From: an uncultured Alphaproteobacteria bacterium
GTDB lineage: Bacteria; Pseudomonadota; Alphaproteobacteria; HIMB59; GCA-002718135
NCBI GenBank assembly: GCA_902525035.1
Contig: CABZFN010000004.1
Span: forward strand, 1 to 64,000
Reading direction: 5' to 3'
DNA: 64,000 bases
Every line of letters begins with the position of its first letter. Position 1 is the stretch's first letter. This document shows, one piece after another, positions 8,503 through 16,530 of this stretch. The notes under the pieces were generated by a model. That model saw only the letters and a program-made list of their open reading frames with translations, was not told where the DNA came from and did no database searches. The position numbers were made by a program, and so were the translations under genes.

Positions 8503-10317
8503 TCAGTTACTCACTAAATCATCTTCCATTTTAATTAACTCATACCATCTATTTTCTTTTGTATTGAGATCATTATTCAGAATTTCCATTTTGGAAGTAA
8601 TTTCTTGATAGCGTTCAAAATTTTCCAAATATAAGTTTGTATCCTTCAATTCATTTTTAATATCTTCTAATTCTTGTTGAATATTTTTTATTTGGCTTGG
8701 AAGTTTTTCTAATTCATATTGAAACTTATATGATAATTTAGATTTTGAATTCTTTACTTTATTACTTTCTGAATGTGATTTTTTAACTTCTTTATTTTTA
8801 GCAACTTGTTGATTTTCAGATTTCAAAAAATCACTATATCCACCAAAAAACAAAGATACATTTCCATCCTCTTTGAAATGTAAAATTTTATTTACAGTTT
8901 GATCTAAAAAATCTCGATCATGCGATACTATTAATAATGTTCCATTATAATTGGATAGCATTTCAGTTAATAGATCTAGAGTTTCTAAATCTAGATCATT
9001 TGTTGGCTCATCTAATATAAGTCCAGTTTTAGGATTAGCTAATACTTTTGCCAAAAGTAATCTATTTTGCTCTCCTCCTGATAATGTTTGTATCGTATGG
9101 TTAACATTTTTAGGATCAAACTGAAAATCTTTTACATAGCTACAGACATGCCTATCACTTCCCTGAACTTTTAAATAGTCTCCCCCAGAGGGAACTAAAA
9201 TATCTTTAATAGATTTTCTTCCATTAAGATCATTACGCATCTGATCAAAATAAGAAAATTCTAAATTTTTTTTCAACTTAATTTTACCTTTAGTAATTTT
9301 TATTTCATTAAGAATGGTACGTAGAAAAGTTGATTTACCACTCCCATTATTACCTAAAAGACCAATACGATCATTTTTTGAAATTTTAATGGATAAATTT
9401 TTAAAAACAAATTCACTTTGATTTGGATATTTCACAAACACTTCTTGAAGTTCTGCAATAAATTTAGATTGATCAGTAGATTTTTTAGAAACTTGAGGTC
9501 TTAAAGATTTAATTGCACTTCTATAAGAAGCTTCATCCTTTTCTAATTGCGCTTTTAATTCTTTCGCTCTTTTTAATCTTTTTTCATTTCGCTTAACTCT
9601 CGCCTTTACTCCTTTATTTGCCCACTCAAGTTCAATATTAACAAATTGCTTTCTATTTCTTAATTCTCTATATTCTTGATCGAGTAACTCCTCTGACCAT
9701 TTATCAAAATCATTAAATCCCCTAGGGCTTACCCGTAATTTTCCTCTATCTATCCAAAAAACTTTATTCGTAAAATTACTGAGAAAAGTTCTATCATGAC
9801 TCACACATATAATTGTCTTATTTAAATTGCGTAAATAACTTTCTAGCCATTCGATGCATTGCAAATCTAGATGATTGGTTGGCTCATCTAATAACAAAAC
9901 ATCGGAGTCTTTTAATAAAGATCTAATTAAATAAACTTTTCTTTTTTGACCTCCTGAAAGATCTTCAACATTAGCAAGTTTATCTAAATTGAGTTTATTG
10001 CAAAATATATCAACAAAATGTTTATTTTGTTCATTAACTATGTCTGAAAAATTCTCTTCAACGGTTTTGTTATCTAGTTTTTCAAATTTTTGATTAAAAT
10101 ATCCAACTTTAAGATCAGGGTAATTCCATAATTCTCCTGCATCTAAATCTTGATCACCATAAATAGTTTTCATTAAGGTAGTTTTTCCAACACCATTCTT
10201 ACCAACGAGTGCAATCATATCGCCCTTGTGTAAATTTAGGTTTAAATCTTGAAAAATTACATTTTTTCCAAATTTAATTTCTACTTCTCTAAGAGAAAAT
10301 AATAAATCACTTACCAC
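8503..10317 (-). CDS. uup: ABC-F family ATPase, Uup type
   Basis: A 604-residue soluble protein with two ABC ATPase domains and no membrane segments. Walker A motifs are GKNGVGKTT (about 39-47) and GNNGSGKST in the second half. Signatures are LSGGQKRK and LSGGEQNR, each followed by an LLLDEPTNHLDL or LILDEPTNDLDL box. The charged interdomain linker and the C-terminal coiled coil (about 530-600) match Uup, which acts on ribosomes or branched DNA rather than in transport. The start codon is GTG with no obvious Shine-Dalgarno site. It converges on the aldolase with only 7 nt between stops. Confidence 0.9.
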   Translation of the reverse strand: MVSDLLFSLREVEIKFGKNVIFQDLNLNLHKGDMIALVGKNGVGKTTLMKTIYGDQDLDAGELWNYPDLKVGYFNQKFEKLDNKTVEENFSDIVNEQNKHFVDIFCNKLNLDKLANVEDLSGGQKRKVYLIRSLLKDSDVLLLDEPTNHLDLQCIEWLESYLRNLNKTIICVSHDRTFLSNFTNKVFWIDRGKLRVSPRGFNDFDKWSEELLDQEYRELRNRKQFVNIELEWANKGVKARVKRNEKRLKRAKELKAQLEKDEASYRSAIKSLRPQVSKKSTDQSKFIAELQEVFVKYPNQSEFVFKNLSIKISKNDRIGLLGNNGSGKSTFLRTILNEIKITKGKIKLKKNLEFSYFDQMRNDLNGRKSIKDILVPSGGDYLKVQGSDRHVCSYVKDFQFDPKNVNHTIQTLSGGEQNRLLLAKVLANPKTGLILDEPTNDLDLETLDLLTEMLSNYNGTLLIVSHDRDFLDQTVNKILHFKEDGNVSLFFGGYSDFLKSENQQVAKNKEVKKSHSESNKVKNSKSKLSYKFQYELEKLPSQIKNIQQELEDIKNELKDTNLYLENFERYQEITSKMEILNNDLNTKENRWYELIKMEDDLVSN

Positions 10318-10328
10318 GAATTAAAGTC

Positions 10329-10445
10329 TTATATAATTTTGTAATAGACAACAATAAAATCAAGGATCATAAATATAACGAATAGTATTGCCACTCTTGT
10401 TAAAGACCATTGACCTTTAGGAAAAATAAAATTTAAAAATTTCAT
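10329..10445 (-). CDS. Possible 38-residue single-span membrane protein
   Basis: An ATG at 10445, 6 nt after the stop of the DsbA-like gene, opens a 38-codon frame. It has a short basic/amphipathic N-terminus (FPKGQWSLTR) and one hydrophobic segment (VAILFVIFMILDFIVV) and ends 11 nt before the uup start. The position between two co-directional genes and the coherent topology support a real small gene. No ribosome site is evident and I recognise no family. Confidence 0.45.
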   Translation of the reverse strand: MKFLNFIFPKGQWSLTRVAILFVIFMILDFIVVYYKII

Positions 10446-10451
10446 AATAGT

Positions 10452-11057
10452 TTACTTACTTTGTAATTTAATCCATTTAATACAATCTTCAAGTCTATCA
10501 TCTCCCCAAAATACTTCCTTTCCATCGTATATAAATGTAGGACTCCCAAAAACTCCTTTTTTATAAGCATATTCAGTATTGCTTAAGTATTTATCTTGTA
10601 TTTCCTGATCGTTTGCTTTTTTTAAGGTCTCATCAGCATCTAAATTAAGCTCCTGAAAAATTTCATTTAAATTTGGCTGAGTAGCTGGTTCTTTACCTTG
10701 CTGAAACCATCTTTGATATGTTTTATAAACGTAGTCAACTCCCCAGCCCTCATTCATTCCAAGGATGGCAATTTGATTTGCTAAATCAAATTCTTTTAAA
10801 GGATAAGGAACAGGAACCTTAGCTTCAAAACCGTAAAATTTTGCTCGTCTTTCTATATCTCTCCACATGTAATCTGATTTTATCTTTTTAGCTGGCGGTG
10901 TGAATGGAATATTATCCATGTCCATCATAATTTTACGAACACTGAAAGGGTGCCAATTGAATTTGATATTTTCTTTTTTTGCTACATCATGCAATCTATT
11001 AACTGTTAAATAAGTATAAGTACTACCAATTGAAAACCAAAAGTTTATTTCTTTCAT
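10452..11057 (-). CDS. DsbA-family protein, 2-hydroxychromene-2-carboxylate isomerase / GST-kappa like
   Basis: A 201-residue thioredoxin-fold protein of the DSBA-like family. The N-terminus INFWFSIGSTYTYLTVNRL matches HCCA isomerases and kappa-class GSTs, with Ser/Thr instead of a CxxC redox pair, so a disulfide oxidase role is unlikely. The C-terminal GVFGSPTFIYDGKEVFWGDDRL is the conserved loop and helix of this family. It probably uses glutathione in the cytoplasm for isomerisation or detoxification. It is encoded 27 nt after a GST-like gene on the same strand, which fits a glutathione-linked pair. Confidence 0.85.
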   Translation of the reverse strand: MKEINFWFSIGSTYTYLTVNRLHDVAKKENIKFNWHPFSVRKIMMDMDNIPFTPPAKKIKSDYMWRDIERRAKFYGFEAKVPVPYPLKEFDLANQIAILGMNEGWGVDYVYKTYQRWFQQGKEPATQPNLNEIFQELNLDADETLKKANDQEIQDKYLSNTEYAYKKGVFGSPTFIYDGKEVFWGDDRLEDCIKWIKLQSK

Positions 11058-11084
11058 AAAGTATCCTTTTAAACTATTTTTTTT

Positions 11085-11936
11085 TTATTCGATAATTATT
11101 TCTTCAGGTGTTGTATCAGTATCAATTGCTGGATCCCAGGTAATACCACTCTTGCCTGACCCAAACTTAGCTCCTTTATTTGTAAAAGGTAATTTATATA
11201 ATTCTGAATTTAAATATTTTTGCAATCTAGGAAGCTGTATAAAATTGTTATAGAAATCAGATACAAGTGGATAACCAGCTAAGTTAAAAACGTTATTATC
11301 TTCAGCACCTTCAACAAAATTGTAATGCAAAAGAAATTTTTTATATAAATCTAAAGTATCAAATAAATTAAAGTCTGGAGAAGAAATAGTATTCCCTACA
11401 AGAAAATTTTTCGAAAGATTATTATCTTTTGAATTTAACCAGTGTTCAAATTTTTGAAGTTTTCCTGAATTCGACTTTTCAAATGCAGAAATAAATACTT
11501 CTTTGGCTGCAAATAATTCCTCTTCTTTTTTTAGAAAATGTGTGTAAGCAAATTTTGTTAAAACACTGCGAAGATCAACACTTTCTTGAAGCAATTGTTC
11601 ACATTCTATTTGCTCTTTACTTGTTTGCCCAAACATTCCAAATTCTTTTCCTAAAAAAGTAAGACATGTATTTGAATGCGAAATTACATATTCCTCATCA
11701 TCTTTAAAGAATTGTAAATAAGGTAAGTTTATTAAGCTATTTTTTTTCTTCAATTCAATTTTATCGTTGTCATGCCAAGAACTACCTTCATAATTTATTT
11801 CTCCATTTTCTTCTTTCGGAAGTACTTTATAAATCTTAGCAACTAGAGGAATACCAGCGTATATTATCATTTGTCTAGACGCCGATCCTAAACCTTTTGT
11901 ACTCCAGTATCCGAGAATTATTTTATCAATATTCAT
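11085..11936 (-). CDS. Glutathione S-transferase family protein, mu-class-like
   Basis: A 283-residue protein whose start (IILGYWSTKGLGSASRQMII) and NLPYLQFF...ISHSNTCLTFLG segment resemble the thioredoxin-like N-domain of mu-class GSTs. That includes the Tyr of the LGYW motif and the usual SN-containing glutathione loop (here HSNTCL). It is longer than typical GSTs (about 215 residues), with an extended helical C-terminal half. It probably heads a two- or three-gene minus-strand unit with the HCCA-isomerase-like gene. The substrate is unknown. Confidence 0.8.
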   Translation of the reverse strand: MNIDKIILGYWSTKGLGSASRQMIIYAGIPLVAKIYKVLPKEENGEINYEGSSWHDNDKIELKKKNSLINLPYLQFFKDDEEYVISHSNTCLTFLGKEFGMFGQTSKEQIECEQLLQESVDLRSVLTKFAYTHFLKKEEELFAAKEVFISAFEKSNSGKLQKFEHWLNSKDNNLSKNFLVGNTISSPDFNLFDTLDLYKKFLLHYNFVEGAEDNNVFNLAGYPLVSDFYNNFIQLPRLQKYLNSELYKLPFTNKGAKFGSGKSGITWDPAIDTDTTPEEIIIE

Positions 11937-12108
11937 TTAATTATAATTCAACTCATTATTTAGAATAATTCTAATTTAATATTAAGATAAAACATAATTA
12001 ATTTGTTAAAAATCCTCAATAAATTCTGTTTGTGTAAATACTATTAAAATTAAATATTTTAATATTATCTTAATATTTTTTTATTAATCCTTCAATTAAC
12101 TTTATTAA

Positions 12109-12119
12109 AAGGAGGTGAT
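12109..12119 (+). promoter_or_regulatory. Full-length consensus Shine-Dalgarno site
   Basis: AAGGAGGTGAT is an exact complement of the conserved bacterial 16S rRNA 3' end ATCACCTCCTT, eleven consecutive bases, ending one base before the ATG at 12121. It fixes that ATG as the start rather than the overlapping GTG at 12115. Most genes in this window have weak or no ribosome sites, so it implies unusually high translation. Confidence 0.8.
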
Positions 12120-12120
12120 T

Positions 12121-12747
12121 ATGATTGTACTTTGGAAATTTAGAACAAATTTTGCTAATGCTTATGATTTATATAACAAGGCATCAAAATTTCAAAAATC
12201 TGCAGGAGCTGAGTGGATTAACTTGACGGTTGTAACTGGGGCTGAAAATGGATCTTTTCAAATGGCGGCTGGATTTAAAAATGTTCAAGCTTATGGTAAA
12301 ATGGATGATATGTGGAATGCTTCTAATGGTGAGACAGATATGATGATGGAGCCAAATTTTCAAAACTTTGAAATATTAGAAACTCACAATTTAACAAAAT
12401 TAGTTGGGAATATTGATGATGATAAGAAAGATGGACCAGAAACTGTTTTTGCAAATTTTTTGTTTAGCTGTAGTGATAGACAATCTGTAATAGATAGTTT
12501 TGAACCTGATTGGCAAGCATATAAAGCTGGGGGATGTACAGGAATCGATATTCATGGAACAAATATTGGTGATGCTCCAGGTAATTATTTCTTTGTTGCT
12601 AGATTTAGCTCTATGGAAAAACTTGGCAAGTGTTTTGATAAAATGAATGAGAACACGGAATATTGGAATAATATTAGTGAATATCATTCCAAAATTAATA
12701 TTTCAAAAGCCTTTTATGCAAGAGTATTAAAAGAAGAGGCATTCTAA
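12121..12747 (+). CDS. Uncharacterised protein, paralogue of next gene, probable dimeric alpha/beta-barrel fold
   Basis: A 208-residue soluble protein that I do not recognise as a named family. It has two roughly 100-residue halves with a strand-helix-strand rhythm suggesting ferredoxin-like (dimeric alpha/beta-barrel) domains; this fold call is an inference. Motifs shared with the paralogue at 12789-13418 are KFRTNFANAY near the start, KSAGAEW (26-32), YGKMDDMWN (58-66) and GGCTGIDIH (137-145). The last, with one Cys and one His, may be a functional site. It is led by a complete consensus ribosome site and forms an operon with the paralogue and a YdhR-like gene, among GST-type detoxification genes. 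Confidence 0.85.
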   Translation: MIVLWKFRTNFANAYDLYNKASKFQKSAGAEWINLTVVTGAENGSFQMAAGFKNVQAYGKMDDMWNASNGETDMMMEPNFQNFEILETHNLTKLVGNIDDDKKDGPETVFANFLFSCSDRQSVIDSFEPDWQAYKAGGCTGIDIHGTNIGDAPGNYFFVARFSSMEKLGKCFDKMNENTEYWNNISEYHSKINISKAFYARVLKEEAF

Positions 12748-12777
12748 ATGAAAAAATTTAAAAATAATCAATCTAAA

Positions 12778-12785
12778 AAGGAGGT
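12778..12785 (+). promoter_or_regulatory. Strong Shine-Dalgarno site of second paralogue
   Basis: AAGGAGGT lies 3 nt before the ATG at 12789 and reproduces the strong ribosome site of the first paralogue. Retention of a near-full anti-SD match in both copies suggests selection for high expression. Confidence 0.65.
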
Positions 12786-12788
12786 AAA

Positions 12789-13418
12789 ATGATTGTAGCT
12801 TGGAAATATAGAACTAGTTTTGATAACGCTTATCAATCTTTTGAAAAACTAACAAATTTTCATAAAAGTGCAGGAGCAGATTGGATGAACATGTTTATTA
12901 CAACTGGAGCAGATAATGCATCTTTTATAACAGCTGTTGGTTTCGAAAGCATGAAAGCGTATGGAAAAATGGATGATATATGGAATTCTCCTGATAGCGG
13001 TATGGATAAAATGATGGCTGATAATTTAAGAGATACCCATTTAATTGAAACATATACTCTTAATAGGATGGTGGGTAATATGGAAGAAGGAGAAGAGCAT
13101 TCAAATGAAGTTTATTCAAACTTTATTTTTGAATGTGACGATGCAGATGTAGTAAAAGACAGTCATGAACATGATTGGAAATATTATAAAGAAGGTGGCT
13201 GTACTGGAATAGATATTCATCGAATTAACGGTGGAGATTACGCATCTAATAATACATTCTGGTTTAGTGCTAGATTTAAATCAATGGAAGATTTAGGTGC
13301 TAACTGGGACAGAATGGGAGAAACTTCATATGGGAAAGATCTTGCAGAGTATCATTCTAAAATTAAAATTTTAAAAAATTTTAATGGAAGAAGTTTAAAA
13401 TTTGAGAGATTTAAATAA
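12789..13418 (+). CDS. Uncharacterised protein, paralogue of preceding gene
   Basis: A 209-residue protein colinear with its neighbour at 12121-12747. It shares KYRTSFDNAY, HKSAGADW, the YGKMDDIWN segment and the exact GGCTGIDIH motif (136-144), which must be important in both. Other regions have diverged, so this is an old duplication rather than a recent copy. Its stop overlaps the ATG of the YdhR-like gene by one base (TAATG), indicating coupled translation. There are no signal peptide or membrane segments. The function is unknown; a small-molecule monooxygenase-like or binding role would fit the suspected fold and neighbour but is not demonstrated. Confidence 0.85.
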   Translation: MIVAWKYRTSFDNAYQSFEKLTNFHKSAGADWMNMFITTGADNASFITAVGFESMKAYGKMDDIWNSPDSGMDKMMADNLRDTHLIETYTLNRMVGNMEEGEEHSNEVYSNFIFECDDADVVKDSHEHDWKYYKEGGCTGIDIHRINGGDYASNNTFWFSARFKSMEDLGANWDRMGETSYGKDLAEYHSKIKILKNFNGRSLKFERFK

Positions 13419-13735
13419 TGAAAATTTTAATCATTAATTTTAATCTAAAAAATTTGGGTGTTGATGATTTCAAAGCTCAAGCTCATATAGATGCTATGGA
13501 CTTTCGCGGTGTTGAAGGATTAATATCTAAATATTTTATCGGTGATGAAAATGACAATGTTTATGGAGGTGTATATATTTTTAAAGATGAAGAAAGTCTT
13601 GAGAAATATAAAAAGGGTCCAATATTTGAATTTTTATCAACTAATGAATTCTTTGATAATTTTACAACTAAGGAACACGGTGTGATTGATGGTCCATCAA
13701 TTATTGCTGGAGCAAAAACAGAAACAATTTCTTAA
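13418..13735 (+). CDS. YdhR-like putative mono-oxygenase
   Basis: A 105-residue single-domain protein resembling the YdhR family, whose members have a dimeric alpha/beta-barrel fold related to quinol-type monooxygenases. Visible signatures are the first strand (ILIINFNL), EGLISKYFIGDENDNVYGGVYIF and the following helix DEESLEKYKKGP. The length is typical. Translation is coupled to the upstream gene by a one-base overlap, and a strong hairpin terminator follows 5 nt after the stop, so the operon ends here. The substrate is unknown. Confidence 0.75.
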   Translation: MKILIINFNLKNLGVDDFKAQAHIDAMDFRGVEGLISKYFIGDENDNVYGGVYIFKDEESLEKYKKGPIFEFLSTNEFFDNFTTKEHGVIDGPSIIAGAKTETIS

Positions 13736-13740
13736 ATAAT

Positions 13741-13765
13741 ATTAGCGGACCATCGGTTCGCTAAT
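13741..13765 (+). terminator. Rho-independent terminator
   Basis: ATTAGCG plus GACC pairs with GGTT plus CGCTAAT around a three-base ATC loop, giving an 11-bp stem with one G-T pair. A T-rich tail (TACTTTTCTTTT) follows. It lies just after the YdhR-like stop and isolates that operon from the tRNA gene downstream. Confidence 0.8.
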
Positions 13766-13810
13766 TACTTTTCTTTTCATTAATAAATATTGTGATATTA
13801 CTTATATTGA

Positions 13811-13885
13811 GCTGATATAGTATAATGGTTATTACAGGCCGTTGGTAACGGTCAGATTCAAGTTCGATTCTCGGTATCAGCACCA
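13811..13885 (+). tRNA. tRNA-Thr (anticodon GGT), 3' CCA encoded
   Basis: The acceptor arms GCTGATA (13811-13817) and TATCAGC (13875-13881) pair perfectly and are followed by A and an encoded CCA. The anticodon stem GGCCG/CGGTC closes the loop TTGGTAA, giving anticodon GGT for threonine ACC/ACU codons. The D-arm is short (GTA...TAC around an AATGGTTA-type loop). The T-arm has the GTTCGATTC core with one A-C mismatch in its stem. The fold was done by eye. A protein gene starts 7 nt after the CCA. Confidence 0.9.
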
Positions 13886-13891
13886 TAAAAA

Positions 13892-14278
13892 ATGAAATAT
13901 ATTATTGTATCATTTATTTTTTTTATAAATGTTGAAACAATGGCCAAACAAATAACTGATTTAAACTGGGAAAAAAGAGTAGTAATAATTTCATTTGAAA
14001 ACAAAAAGGAGAAAATATTTTTATCTTCACAAAAATTTATTCAAGAGAATAGATGCGCAGTAAATGATAGAAATATACAGTTTATATTTTTTGAAAAATT
14101 TAAAAATACTGAATTTGAAATGCCAAAATTTGTTAGTAATGAATTTGGGATTTGGTTAATCGGCTACGATGGTGCAATTAAAGATTATAGTAAAGATGAT
14201 AAAATATTTTTAAGATTATTTAATTTAATTGATTCTATGCCTATGAGACAAAATGAAATGAAACATGATAAATGTTAA
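13892..14278 (+). CDS. DUF4174 family secreted protein
   Basis: A 128-residue protein beginning with a hydrophobic signal-like segment (KYIIVSFIFFINVETMA), so probably periplasmic. The mature part matches DUF4174: DLNWEKRVVIISF near the start, LIGYDGAIKDYS and the diagnostic ending LIDSMPMRQNEM. The family has a thioredoxin-like look but lacks a CxxC pair, and its function is not established. The ATG is only 7 nt after the tRNA CCA, so the mRNA is probably co-transcribed with, and cut from, the tRNA, giving an almost leaderless message. Confidence 0.8.
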   Translation: MKYIIVSFIFFINVETMAKQITDLNWEKRVVIISFENKKEKIFLSSQKFIQENRCAVNDRNIQFIFFEKFKNTEFEMPKFVSNEFGIWLIGYDGAIKDYSKDDKIFLRLFNLIDSMPMRQNEMKHDKC

Positions 14279-14301
14279 ATACAAAATAGTTGTAAAATAA
14301 T

Positions 14302-14700
14302 TTAGATTTTATTAATATTTTTTGAAATCAATATTAAATTTAAACAAGATATAATTGAAAAAAATACAGCATTTATAGTTATGATATTAAGATTTGTTTC
14401 TCCAGGACTATCAGTAAATACATATCTCCAAAAATTTAATGCAGCTAAAAATTGAAAAAGAAAGATTATTAAAATAAATGGAAGCTGCCTTTCAAGACCT
14501 CTAAATACAATAATTGATAAAGCTATAATGAATGTAATAAAAATAATTCCAATTATTTCCGACAAACCTGCAACAGCGTGATTGAAGAAACCTAAATTAT
14601 TAATCGCAAATTCATCTGTAAATATAATTAGTTGGATTGCAAAATAGGCAAAGAAAATAATATTAATTATAATAATTAAAATATCTACTTTTTTGATCAT
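14302..14700 (-). CDS. Uncharacterised four-span membrane protein
   Basis: A 132-residue, strongly hydrophobic protein with four likely membrane helices (about 8-28, 42-65, 70-92 and 103-127) and short charged loops. I recognise no family with confidence; it resembles small DUF4345-type membrane proteins only in topology. It stands alone on the minus strand between the DUF4174 gene and a divergent GST gene, with 35 nt of shared upstream region. Confidence 0.65.
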   Translation of the reverse strand: MIKKVDILIIIINIIFFAYFAIQLIIFTDEFAINNLGFFNHAVAGLSEIIGIIFITFIIALSIIVFRGLERQLPFILIIFLFQFLAALNFWRYVFTDSPGETNLNIITINAVFFSIISCLNLILISKNINKI

Positions 14701-14735
14701 AACTGTGTATCATAGATCATAAATAAAAAATCAAT

Positions 14736-15392
14736 ATGGAAATTACATTATACTATTTCAAAATACCCTTTTGGAGAGCAGAGGTTGCACGTTTAGCCCT
14801 ATTTATTGGTGATATTCCTTTCAAAGATTATCGCTTTGAAAGTCAAGATACGGAAGCGCTAAAAAAAGATGGGAAACTTCCCAACGGGCTAATAGCACCA
14901 TTTAAGCAGTTACCAGTTTTAGATGTTGATGGTAAAATTTTTGCGCAAACTGGAGCAATTGGAAGATTTTGTGGCAAGTTATCTGGTTTGTATCCAAAAG
15001 ATAATGATTTTGAAGCAGCACAAATTGATCAAATTATTGATGCGGCGCAAGACATTAACTATCTAGTAACTCTTTCTGGTAGAGATAAAGAAAAGGAACG
15101 ATTAGAATTAGCGAGAAAAATATTAGCAACAAAACATTTACCAAAATGGTTTCAATATCTTGAAAATTTACTTGCAGAAAATAAAGACTCTAATTTTTTT
15201 GTTGGTAACAAAATTTCTATTGCCGATTTAGCAATTTGGAGATTACTTGGATGGTTAAGTTCAGGACTTTTAGATGGTGTGCCAACTAATATATTAGAGC
15301 CATACGAAAAAATTAATAGATTGAGAGAAGAAGTGTATAAGCATCCAAAAGTTAGTGAATGGATGCTTAAAACATATGGAAAAATAATTTAA
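14736..15392 (+). CDS. Glutathione S-transferase family protein
   Basis: A 218-residue cytosolic protein with the full GST layout. The thioredoxin-like N-domain starts ITLYYFKIPFWRAEVARLAL, with the family's early Tyr. The cis-Pro loop is KQLPVLDVDG and the glutathione-contact segment FAQTGAIGRFCG. The all-helical C-domain contains the N-capping signature FFVGNKISIADLAIWRLL. The pattern is closest to sigma/alpha-type GSTs. It is not closely similar to the mu-like GST at 11.1 kb, so the two are separate acquisitions. The likely role is conjugation or peroxide detoxification; the substrate is unknown. Confidence 0.88.
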   Translation: MEITLYYFKIPFWRAEVARLALFIGDIPFKDYRFESQDTEALKKDGKLPNGLIAPFKQLPVLDVDGKIFAQTGAIGRFCGKLSGLYPKDNDFEAAQIDQIIDAAQDINYLVTLSGRDKEKERLELARKILATKHLPKWFQYLENLLAENKDSNFFVGNKISIADLAIWRLLGWLSSGLLDGVPTNILEPYEKINRLREEVYKHPKVSEWMLKTYGKII

Positions 15393-15400
15393 ACTAATTC

Positions 15401-15721
15401 TTAAGTTTTTTTATAAGTTCCAGAAGCTTCCGCTGCTTTTTTTACAGTACTAACCATATCAAATTTTGTATCTAAAATGATTAATTCATTTAACATTCCT
15501 GATTGTAAAGCTGTAACCTTCATAGCAAGCATTGTTTCATAATCGCCCTCTGCTGTAGCAATCATGTCAAAGTCACCTCTTACAAATTCTAAACTATGTA
15601 ATTTACCTCCTGCTTTTTCAGCAGCACTTCCAACAATAGCAGCTCTATCTTGATCTGGATTACTCATATAACCTTTAACGTATTCTGGACTTAATTTGCC
15701 AATTAAATAAAATTTATTCAT
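15401..15721 (-). CDS. GYD domain-containing protein
   Basis: A 106-residue protein matching the GYD domain family: an N-terminal strand KFYLIGKLSPEYVKGY, a middle helix, then EFVRGDFDMIATAEGDYETMLAMKV, where RGDFD aligns with the family's GxYD signature. The fold is ferredoxin-like; the function of the family is unknown. It converges on the GST gene (8 nt between stops) and is divergent from pdxJ. It adds to a local concentration of small ferredoxin-fold proteins. Confidence 0.7.
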   Translation of the reverse strand: MNKFYLIGKLSPEYVKGYMSNPDQDRAAIVGSAAEKAGGKLHSLEFVRGDFDMIATAEGDYETMLAMKVTALQSGMLNELIILDTKFDMVSTVKKAAEASGTYKKT

Positions 15722-15795
15722 ATTACTCCTTTCTATTTGATGATATTGATAACTAAAAATAATAAGTGAACTTTAAATAAAAAAATTAATAAATT

Positions 15796-16530
15796 ATGAC
15801 AGCTTTAAGCGTAAATGTGAATAAATTTGCTTTGGTAAGAAATGCAAGAAGTGCTGACTTACCAAACTTGATTGATATTAGTAACAAATGTTTAAACTTT
15901 GGTGCTGATGGAATTACAGTGCACCCTCGCCCAGATGAAAGACATGCAAAATTTTCTGACCTAGTGCCACTAAAAGATTTATTGGCAAAATTTGAAAATA
16001 AAGAGTTCAATATAGAAGGATATCCATCAGATTTTTTCGTTAAAAAAGTAATTGAGGTTAAACCAGATCAAGTTACATTAGTTCCAGATCCACCTGGTGC
16101 ATTAACATCTTCATTTGGTTGGAATTGTAATGAAAATAAAGAATTTCTTAGAGATACGGTTAGTGAATTTAAAAAAAATAAAATTCGTGTTTCAATTTTT
16201 ATAAATCCATCGATTAAAACACTGGAAAATTTAGAAGTTATACAAACTGATAGAGTTGAACTTTATACATACGATTATGCTCATAATTTTACAGAGAATA
16301 AAGATGCTGCCATAAAGTCCTATATAGATGTATCAACATATTTAAAAAAAGAATTTCCTAAAATTAAATTAAATGCAGGTCATGATTTAAATTTGGAAAA
16401 TTTAAAATTTTTCTTAGAAAATATTAATGATATCGAAGAAGTTTCTATAGGTCATGCTCTGATCTGTGATACCTTTGAATTTGGTTTAGAAAAAACAATT
16501 AAAAAATATTTATCTCTAACAAAAAATTAA
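15796..16530 (+). CDS. pdxJ: Pyridoxine 5'-phosphate synthase
   Basis: A 244-residue TIM-barrel enzyme of vitamin B6 synthesis that condenses 3-amino-2-oxopropyl phosphate with deoxyxylulose 5-phosphate. The N-terminus LSVNVNKFALVRNAR and the active-site stretch GADGITVHPRPDERHA match PdxJ. So do FNIEGYPS, the LVPDPPGALTSSFGW segment with the catalytic Glu region, and LNAGHDLNLENL near the C-terminus. The HPRPDERH version of the phosphate/active-site loop is the form I associate with Bacteroidetes-type PdxJ rather than the HLREDRRH form usual in proteobacteria. The stop is immediately followed by the LysE-type gene's ATG. Confidence 0.9.
   Translation: MTALSVNVNKFALVRNARSADLPNLIDISNKCLNFGADGITVHPRPDERHAKFSDLVPLKDLLAKFENKEFNIEGYPSDFFVKKVIEVKPDQVTLVPDPPGALTSSFGWNCNENKEFLRDTVSEFKKNKIRVSIFINPSIKTLENLEVIQTDRVELYTYDYAHNFTENKDAAIKSYIDVSTYLKKEFPKIKLNAGHDLNLENLKFFLENINDIEEVSIGHALICDTFEFGLEKTIKKYLSLTKN

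Noticed and set aside
12748-12792. A 14-codon frame between the two 12-13 kb paralogues whose TGA overlaps the next ATG
   Set aside because: It has no ribosome site of its own, and its codons include the strong Shine-Dalgarno of the next gene. Lys/Asn-rich content is expected of AT-rich spacer, so a leader peptide cannot be supported.
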